NCBI GenBank assembly: GCA_019426215.1
Contig: WHWC01000146.1
Location: 1 to 64,000, forward strand
Direction of reading: 5' to 3'
Source: Buddleja alternifolia
Taxonomy: Eukaryota; Streptophyta; Magnoliopsida; Lamiales; Scrophulariaceae
Length of the DNA stretch: 64,000 nucleotides
Under the pieces are notes generated by a model, which did no database searches, was not told the origin of the DNA, and saw only the letters and a program-made list of their open reading frames with translations. Made by a program: the position numbers and the translations under genes. The stretch's first letter is position 1, and every line of letters starts with the position of its first letter. Of the stretch, positions 57,093 through 64,000 are shown in pieces.

Positions 57093-57460
57093 TTTGAGTG
57101 AAAAGGATGAACTGAGATTTTGCTTTTGGAAGAAGAGAGAGGGAGATAGTAGTTTTGCAGAAAGCTTTGAGTAAAAATGAATAATTTTTCTCCAGAAATT
57201 TTGTTTTAAATGACACAGTAAAGAAATTTTGAAACTTGTGTTCTCTCATCTCTGTAGGATTTAGACACGTGTAAAGGTTTTTAATCTCAGCCATGAAAAA
57301 TTTAAATGCGGACGTGAGTTTTAAGCACGAGAGTGAAGTTACATTTGGTAACTCCCATATATAAAGATTTGAAGTCCGAGTAAATTTTTTTTAAAACGTT
57401 TGGCATTTTCAGAGTGTAATGCACGCGCCTGATGGTATACTGACACGTACCCAGACATGT
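57093..57460 (-). promoter_or_regulatory. putative internal promoter of the third ORF in Sirevirus C
   Basis: Minus strand: TACGTGTC (57442-57449), TATA box CTTTATATATG (57356-57366), then about 265 bases of leader to the ATG at 57092. The motifs match B. The G-box CACGTG of B reads ACATGT here, so only one of its two ACGT boxes is kept. Confidence 0.5.
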
Positions 57461-57919
57461 ACTAACTCTGAACCGTCATTTTGAAAAGTTTTTGATTACC
57501 CGCCAGTTTGATGTGATAGAAGCATGTTGATAGAGTACAAAACAAACTTTTGAGTCTATCCACTACTTCAAGAAGCGTGTAAAATTTATGCATGAGATTT
57601 ATAAACAATTTTATATTCAGTGTTGAGTGGAATACGTTAAACGCTTAACACATAACATTTGTAAAATTTATATTGACGCTTGAGATCAAAAATCTTTTTA
57701 TACTTGAGCATCCAACATATTATGCATAAATAATTCTGAGCGTTGATGATCATGCCTATGAAAGTTTTTGATCATTGACGCTTACAGATATGTTCCAAGT
57801 GCAATTTTAAGGATCCCCCAAAATTTGATAACTTGTAACAATTTTTCAAAGATCTTTTGGACACAAATAAAGTGGATTCCCCCTAAATTATATGTCTAAT
57901 AAAATATGATGCATGATGA
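57461..57919. other. pol to third-ORF spacer of Sirevirus C
   Basis: AT-rich, alignable with the spacer of B at 23341-23696, with a short extra stretch near 57820-57860. No gene seen. Confidence 0.6.
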
Positions 57920-60900
57920 TTAAGCGTTTAAATTGATCATACATAGTTCACTTCTCAAAGTAAGAAAACGTTGTTCGTTGAGAGCTTTGGTGAAGATATC
58001 TGCCAATTGTTTGTCAGTTCCAATAAAGTGCATGGAGATATCTTTCTTTTGAACATGGTCACAAAGAAAATGGTATCTAATGTCAATATGTTTGGTTCTG
58101 GACTGAAGAACAAGGTTTTGAGTCATGGCTAGAGCGCTTTGGTTATCACAGTGAATGGGGGTTGGACCTAGGATTATACCATAATCTCTAAGTTGTTGCC
58201 TCGTTCATAACACTTGTGCACAACAACTTCCTGCAGCTACATACTCAGCTTCGGCTGTGGAGGTAGCTATGTATTGTTGTTTCTTACTATGACATGAAAC
58301 TAACCTATCACGTAGAAATTGACATGTACCACTAGTACTCTACGATCCATTTTGCAACCTGCAAAATCTGCATCTGAGTAACCAATTAGTTCAAAAGGAG
58401 AGTCCCTTAGATACCATAAGCCCACATTTTGTGTGCCTTTTAGGTATTTAAGGATCTTCTTTGCAGCAATAAGGTGTGACTCTTTAGGATCAGCTTGAAA
58501 TCGTGCACACATGCACACCGAAAACATAATATCAGGTCTACTTGCAGTAAGATAAAGAAGTCATCCAATGATACCTCTATAATTAGTGATATCAACCTTC
58601 TTCCCACTTTCATCTTTATCTAGCTTAAGCGTTTGGCTCATTGGAATTTTTGAATATGATGTATTTTCCATACCAAATTTCTTAATCATATCACGTGTGT
58701 ATTTAGCTTGGTTTTTAACTTGTAATCCTAAGAAGAAGGTTAATTCACCCATCATGCTCATTTCAAAATGTTCTTGCATCATTTTCGAAAATTTCTCACA
58801 CAGACGCTTGTTAGTAGAACCAAATATAATATCATCAACATAAATTTGGACTAAGAGAATGTCTTCATCATTGGTAATTTTAAATAACGTTGTATCAACG
58901 CTGCCTTTTGAAAAGCCTTTACCAATGAGGAAAACAGAGAGAGAGTCATACCATGCTTGGGGTGCTTGCTTAAGCAATAAAGTGCTTTGTCTAGCTTGTA
59001 AACTATACCCTTACCATGGTTGTTGATGAATCCTGGTGGTTGCTCCACATATACTTCTTCTTGGAGTTTACCATTCAGGAAGGCACTCTTCACGTCCATT
59101 TGATACACAGTAAACTTGTTGAACGCTACATACGCTACATGAGGATTGCTTCAAGACGGGCAACGGGAGCATATGTTTCATCAAAATCATACCCTCTTCT
59201 TGGCAATAGCCTTGAGCTACGAGTCTGGTCTTGTTCCTTATCACAATGCCATTCTCATCTATCTTGTTTCTATAAACCAATCTAGTGCCAATAACTCCTT
59301 GGTGAGTTGGTTTTGGTACTAGCGTCCAAACCTTACTACGCTTAAACTGATTTAGCTCTTCGTGTACGACTTCAATCCAGCTTGGATCACCTAGCACTTC
59401 ATCCACTTTCTTAGGCTCCATTTGAGATAGAAAGCTTGCGAACATAGCCTCATTAAATGTAGCGGCTCTAGTCCTAACAGGCACTTCAATATTTAATCTG
59501 CTTAGGTAGATGATCATGCAGCCATAGTCTATCTGGTTGGAAGGGGTTAAGAGGTTGAACAGGCGCTTGACGATCAGACGCTTGACTACCCTCTTGCGTA
59601 GATGCTTCAAGTTCACTGATCCTTGTTTGCTCTTGATGATCACTCTCTTCATGATCATCCGCAAATCTTACATTATTATCCAAAATAACCTCACGAGTAA
59701 TCTTAGGAGGTGGCACTGAGATCTCATCATCGTCGTCACTATCTTCATCAATGGTAATCTTAGACGCTTGATGACATAGATCTTTAACTCCTACATCATT
59801 CATATTAACCTTACTCAGTTCTTGGTTAGCATCATCAAAACCAACATGAATGGATTCCTCAACCTTCGATTTGATCTTGTTTAGGATGCGAAAATTCTTT
59901 CCACGTTTGACGTAGCCTAGAAAGATTCCCTCATCCGCTTTAGAATCAAATGCCTTTAGGCTTTGGGATCCGTTGTTATGAATAAAACATTTAGAACCAA
60001 AGACGTGAAAGTATGAAACATTTGACTTACGTCCCTTCCACAGTTCGTATGAAGTTTTCCCATGTTGTTTGTTGATCATGCAACGGTTTTGAGTGTAACA
60101 AGCAGTGTTGATCGCTTCGGCCCAAAACCTAGGAGTGAGCTTGGACCTTGCTAACATTGTCCTAGCAGCTTCCTTGAGTGTTCTATTCCGGCGCTCAGCA
60201 ACACCATTCTGTTGGGAGTTCTGGGAGCTGAATACTCATGATGTATTCCATTCTCTGCACAGAACTTCTCAACAATCTTGTTAGTAAACTCAGTACCGTG
60301 ATCGCTTCTTATTCTTGCAACCTTAAGATTTTTCAATATTTGAAGTTGCTGAATAAGCCTTGTTAACTTGTCACATGTCTCATCTTTTGATGAACGAAAT
60401 TCCACCAAAGTAAATCGAGAGAAATCATCTACTATCACTAAAGTATACTTTTTAGCGCTCACACTGATCATTTGAATAGGTCCAAACCGATCCATGTGAA
60501 GTAGTTCAAGTATTTTAGAGGTAGATAGATGAGGTTTTCTCTTGAAAGATGATTTAACTTGTTTTCCCATTTGACAAGCGTCACAAACGCAATCCTTGTG
60601 AAATGGTCCTTTTGGTAATCTCTCTACAAGATTTAGATTTAGTAGCTGACAGATTGTCTTAAAGTTGAGGTGATTCAATTTTCTGTGCCATAACCAACCC
60701 GTTTTAGATTCATTTTTAGCAACAAAGCATGTTGGGTTGTTATCAAGTGTTGAACTCCAATCTACCAAATATACATTGTTTGTTATTTTACCTTTCAATT
60801 TAGTAGACTTAGTTTGAGCGTCATTTATATAGCAACAGTCGCTTGAGAATATGACTTCAAAGCCTTTATCACATAATTAACTTATGCTTAATAAGTTATG

Positions 60901-61120
60901 CTTCAGACCCTCAACATAATAAACATCACTTATCATGATGTTGCCCCTATGCATAGTACCTATACTTTTGGTTTTACCTTTGGAGTTGTCACCAAATACA
61001 ACCTGAGGACCATTGGCAGCTCGATAGTTGATCAAAAGATCCTTGGAACCAGGCATGTGCCTTGATAATCCACTATCGAAGTACCAAACAGATGTATCGG
61101 CTCAAGCTCTAGGTACCTGC
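57920..61120 (-). pseudogene. pol: pol of Sirevirus C
   Basis: Protease (DSGLSRHM near 61065, after a stop replacing Arg), pre-integrase 'HRKLNHLNF' and 'CDACQMGK', integrase (VDDFSRFT, RSDHGTEF, then AEAINTACYTQN), reverse transcriptase with an intact YVDD (near 58830), RNase H ending 'ADIFTKALNEQRFLTL' and TAA at 57920. Frameshifts near 60210, 59500-59660, 59150, 58975, 58540 and 58300, and stops near 60880 and 58205. The YVDD is intact here but broken in A and preceded by stops in B. Confidence 0.92.
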
Positions 61121-61135
61121 AATCAAAGGGAAGTT

Positions 61136-63341
61136 CTATTTCTGTTTAGGTACCCATTGTTGCTTGGGTCCTTTACCATTAGTAGCATTGTTAGTTTGAA
61201 TTAGAACTTTAGGAACCTATATTTGCCTAGTCTTCATTGTAGGAATACTGGTCTTCTTGGGTTTCACATTGTGTTGTGTGTGCTTTTTGGGTGTATAATA
61301 ATATCCTCGATTACTATAGTAGTTATAATCATATTCATAATCATCATCATAGTATCGATAATATGATCTTGATCGTTGTGGATATTGACGCTAGTATTTC
61401 CTTGGCGTTGGCTTGGGTAGCACTTTTGGTGCTGGACACTTAGCGCTTGATTCACAGTGGTTAGGTTTAACCTTAACCTTTTGAGCATTTAGATGAACCC
61501 GTCTTTGTGAATCATTTGCTTTTGCTTTACCCTTGCCTAAGTCAGCTTTGGCTTTCTCATTTGGCCTCGTACCATTGTCTCTTGGTTCATTTTGTGTTTG
61601 ACCTTGTGAACCTTTCTCAACAAAAAAAACACCCTTTCCTTTGTTGTTTGCCGTAACATTAGATTTATTTGGTTGTTTACCGAATTTATTGCATCCTAAA
61701 CCGGTCTTTTCACCAAATAACCTTGTTACCACAGTCACATTGTCTAGCTTTCTTGATGCTTTAGACAATGATGAGACGAGCTGTTCTGATTTAGCAAGTC
61801 TAGAAATTAGCTCAGCTTCTCTTTTGACTATTATATCAAGATCACTTTTCAACTGGATTATTTCACTCTCAAGCGATTGATTTTTCTCAATGCATTGTTG
61901 CTGAACATGCAACTCTGCTTTGAGCGTCACTTTATCTCTTGTGAGTGATGAAATGATAGCGAAGTGATTTTGATATATATTGGTAGCATCTTGACATTCA
62001 TTGTAATATTCTTTGACTTTGTCAAGTAATTCTTCATAAGAAAGAGGAAGAGATAATTCAGTGTTTACCTCAGGGGACGCTTCATCGTCTCTGGCCATGA
62101 GACAGATAAGCGCTGAGTCATCCACTGGCTCATCATCATCACTACTCTCTTCTGATGATTCCAAATCTTCAGGTGCGAATACTGGTTCTGATTCCGATAG
62201 CAAGCCTTGTTGATGAAGGTTGCTCCTGAATTGGTTTCTATCCATGTAATCTTGCCTTGAGGGCTTGGATACATTTGGATAAGGGCAATTTACCTGGTAG
62301 TGCCCTGGTTTCCTGCAATTATAACAAAGATTAGTTTTCATCTTTTGTTCATTTTTTAACCTTGCATTGTGTAGTTTTGAGACCACTGGAGATGAAAGAT
62401 TCTGCTGATTAGACGCTTGGTACTGAATCGGCGCTGAAGGAGAAGGTGCAGAATATTGAGGCGCTTGATACTGTTGTTGTATTGGAGCGGGCGCTTGATA
62501 TGAATTTTGTCCTTGATGCTTAGGACTGTTTCCTTTGTTTTCATATCTCAAGAATTTTCTAAATCTATTCAGAAGCGCTAGTTCATCATCCTCACTAATA
62601 TCTGAAACTTTTCCTTTATTACCCGATTTACCCTTGATTGATGCTATGAGCGCTCCGGACTCAATCACTGGACTACTCACTGCATCACTAGTCGAATTCA
62701 ACTTAAATTCAAATGCTTTGAGCTCTGAAAAGGCGTCTTCTGGAGTTAAACTATCCAAATTGTTCGATTCTCTCATATTTCATCAAAAATCTACTAGGTA
62801 GACTTCTAAAAATTTTGACCACCATTTCCCGATTCTGTAGATCCATACCCAAGGATGTTAATTCTGTAGTAAGGGGTGTGAATCTTATATCCAATTGTTC
62901 TAAAGTCTCATTGGGCAACATCTTGAAACTGTTAAACCTTTCCTTGGCAATGGAAAGCTTGTTCTCTTTAATCTGAGCTGAACCACCACAGATTATGGCT
63001 AACTTATCCCAGATTTCCTTAGTAGTGTTGCATGACTTAATCTTGTTGAATAAGTTGCCATTATCACCGATAGCTGTATATAGAGCATTACGACCAACGT
63101 TGTCCAAATTCACTCTTCGACGCTCATCTGGAGACCATTCTTGTTTTGGCTTTTCCACGTAACCATTAGGAGTGTCTTCCGTGGCTCCAGGCGCTCTAGT
63201 GATAACCTTATATATTTTGATTGGCCCGTCTGAAATAAAATCACACATGTCATCATCACATGAACAGAGATATGTAAATGCTTTGACTTTCCATGTCTCA
63301 TAGTTTGAATCAGTCAGTTTGGGAACTTTAGCAAATACCAT
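61136..63341 (-). pseudogene. gag: gag of Sirevirus C
   Basis: Met at 63341 (MVFAKVPKLTDSNYETWK). An apparent ~10-bp deletion relative to B near 62778 shifts the frame; the second part is open for 461 codons from 62776. It has the zinc knuckle CYNCRKPGHYQVNC, an acidic cluster, a coiled coil and QGQTQNE. TAG near 61393 replaces Gln just before the Tyr/Asp-rich tail. Final TAG at 61136-61138, then CAG/GTACC and pol, as in A and B. Confidence 0.9.
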
Positions 63342-63424
63342 AAAGAAAATTTAAAGCAACTAAATTTGAAATAGGATCTAAACAAGTTGTTATGCATGGA
63401 AATTTTAAAATATCAACTTTAATC

Positions 63425-63436
63425 GCACTGATATCA
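63425..63436 (-). other. primer-binding site of Sirevirus C, mutated
   Basis: Reads TGATATCAGTGC on the minus strand against the canonical TGGTATCAGAGC of B, at the same place two bases from the LTR. Confidence 0.8.
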
Positions 63437-63438
63437 CT

Positions 63439-64000
63439 TGTTGGTCCCAAGTGGCATATGAAAGGGTCTAGAAAGGGGGGGGGTTGAATAGACCCCGAAG
63501 TCTTTTTCGACATAAAAAATTTGTATTAAAATTTGTTGGACGCTTGAAAGATAGGTGCTTGACTTGAGCGTCTAATGAAGACTGTTTTTAGAAAAGAATG
63601 TTTGAGATATTTGGTTGACTGTTTCAGGAATTGAAGAAAAGCAAAGAGAATGATTGCTTGAATATTCTGACTTTTCTGAGAGTTTAACGAATGAGACTTC
63701 AATGTAACAACAATTTTGGCTTATAGTTGATCAATTTTTTTGGCTTGTTGTTGAAATCTTATTTATAGGCATTCTTGGAAAAAGTGTCCGTTTGACACAT
63801 GCACAGGCGCGTGTCTCTCACTTTCGCGAGTGAACAACTTTTGTCCTTTTTCCTGAAAATCTACTGCACAAAAGTTGGTGCTGCAGTCTGTGAATAGTTG
63901 ACAGTCCAATAGGGTGGCTTCTCCGTACGTCCGAAAGAGCTTATCACATTTAATGCTCTTATTAGCATTTAATGCAATTGAATTAAATGCCCGTTGACAC
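63439..64000 (-). repeat. 5' LTR of Sirevirus C, partial and internally deleted
   Basis: Starts TGTTGGTCCC with the terminal hairpin. At about 63590 it jumps from TTTTTAGAAA to GAAAAGAATG, leaving out about 560 bp that the 3' LTR has (51241-51797). The join shares GAAA, a microhomology deletion. The LTR leaves the window at its palindrome cluster. Confidence 0.9.

Larger units (their letters stand above)
51079..64000 (-). mobile_element. Sirevirus C (Ty1/copia), cut by the window end
   Basis: Minus strand: 5' LTR from 63439 past the window end, primer site, gag, pol, third ORF, polypurine tract, 3' LTR 51079-52616. It is inserted in the LINE. Same family as B, with alignable LTRs, gag, pol and third ORF throughout, and no nested element. 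It is thus the reference for the uninterrupted third ORF. Many frameshifts make it dead. Confidence 0.92.

Noticed and set aside
1..64000. tRNA, rRNA, CRISPR arrays, prokaryotic operons
   Set aside because: None seen by eye on either strand. tRNA-like matches are only the 12-base retrotransposon primer sites.

Overview
The window is plant nuclear DNA, almost certainly from a eudicot. It is AT-rich and packed with nested LTR retrotransposons, a LINE, foldback MITEs and decayed receptor-kinase exons. I found no intact host gene, no tRNA or rRNA gene, no CRISPR array and nothing bacterial. The large third ORF of the main retrotransposon family resembles, from memory only, the abundant 'dystroglycan-like' hypothetical proteins annotated in Gesneriaceae such as Dorcoceras. 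A Lamiales host is therefore a weak guess.

Layout. (1) 1-5093: a decayed Sirevirus-type Ty1/copia element (A, + strand), with gag tail, pol and the start of a third ORF. A small patch of plastid psaJ and ndhB DNA lies inside its reverse transcriptase. (2) 5143-30910: a second Sirevirus (B, - strand), complete at both ends with the 5-bp target duplication ATTTC. Its third ORF is split by a + strand composite copia element (10801-22444, target duplication C/TTGGG). The composite has three LTRs, the first cut to 56 bp. (3) 29434-45546: an ~8.06-kb tandem duplication, nearly identical between copies. It starts inside the 5' LTR of B and covers two paralogous, broken CRK-type receptor kinase genes, a ~900-bp foldback element and a solo LTR. 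(4) 44893-46930: the only run with all six exons of the second CRK pseudogene, carrying a Mutator-like MITE with a 9-bp target duplication. (5) 47271-51078: a decayed L1-type LINE. (6) 51079-64000 and beyond: a third Sirevirus (C, - strand) inserted into the LINE.

Biology. Sireviruses A, B and C share one plan: LTR, tRNA-iMet primer site, long gag with a zinc knuckle, coiled coil and Tyr/Asp-rich tail, an in-frame stop at the gag/pol boundary, pol in copia order (PR-INT-RT-RH), then a separate third ORF of about 1,400 codons. In all three copies that ORF is preceded by an ACGT box (ABRE/G-box-like), a TATA box and, in most, a CT-rich leader. It therefore looks like a captured gene with its own promoter. 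It has no visible signal peptide or membrane segment and does not look like an envelope protein. All copies here are broken, so the window is a record of insertion, duplication and decay.

Inferred order of events: ancient CRK duplication and foldback insertion; solo LTR and Sirevirus B insertions; composite copia insertion into B; finally the tandem duplication that copied part of the B LTR with the CRK block. The duplicate copies differ almost only in homopolymer and microsatellite lengths in the parts I compared, so the duplication is either very young or an assembly artefact.
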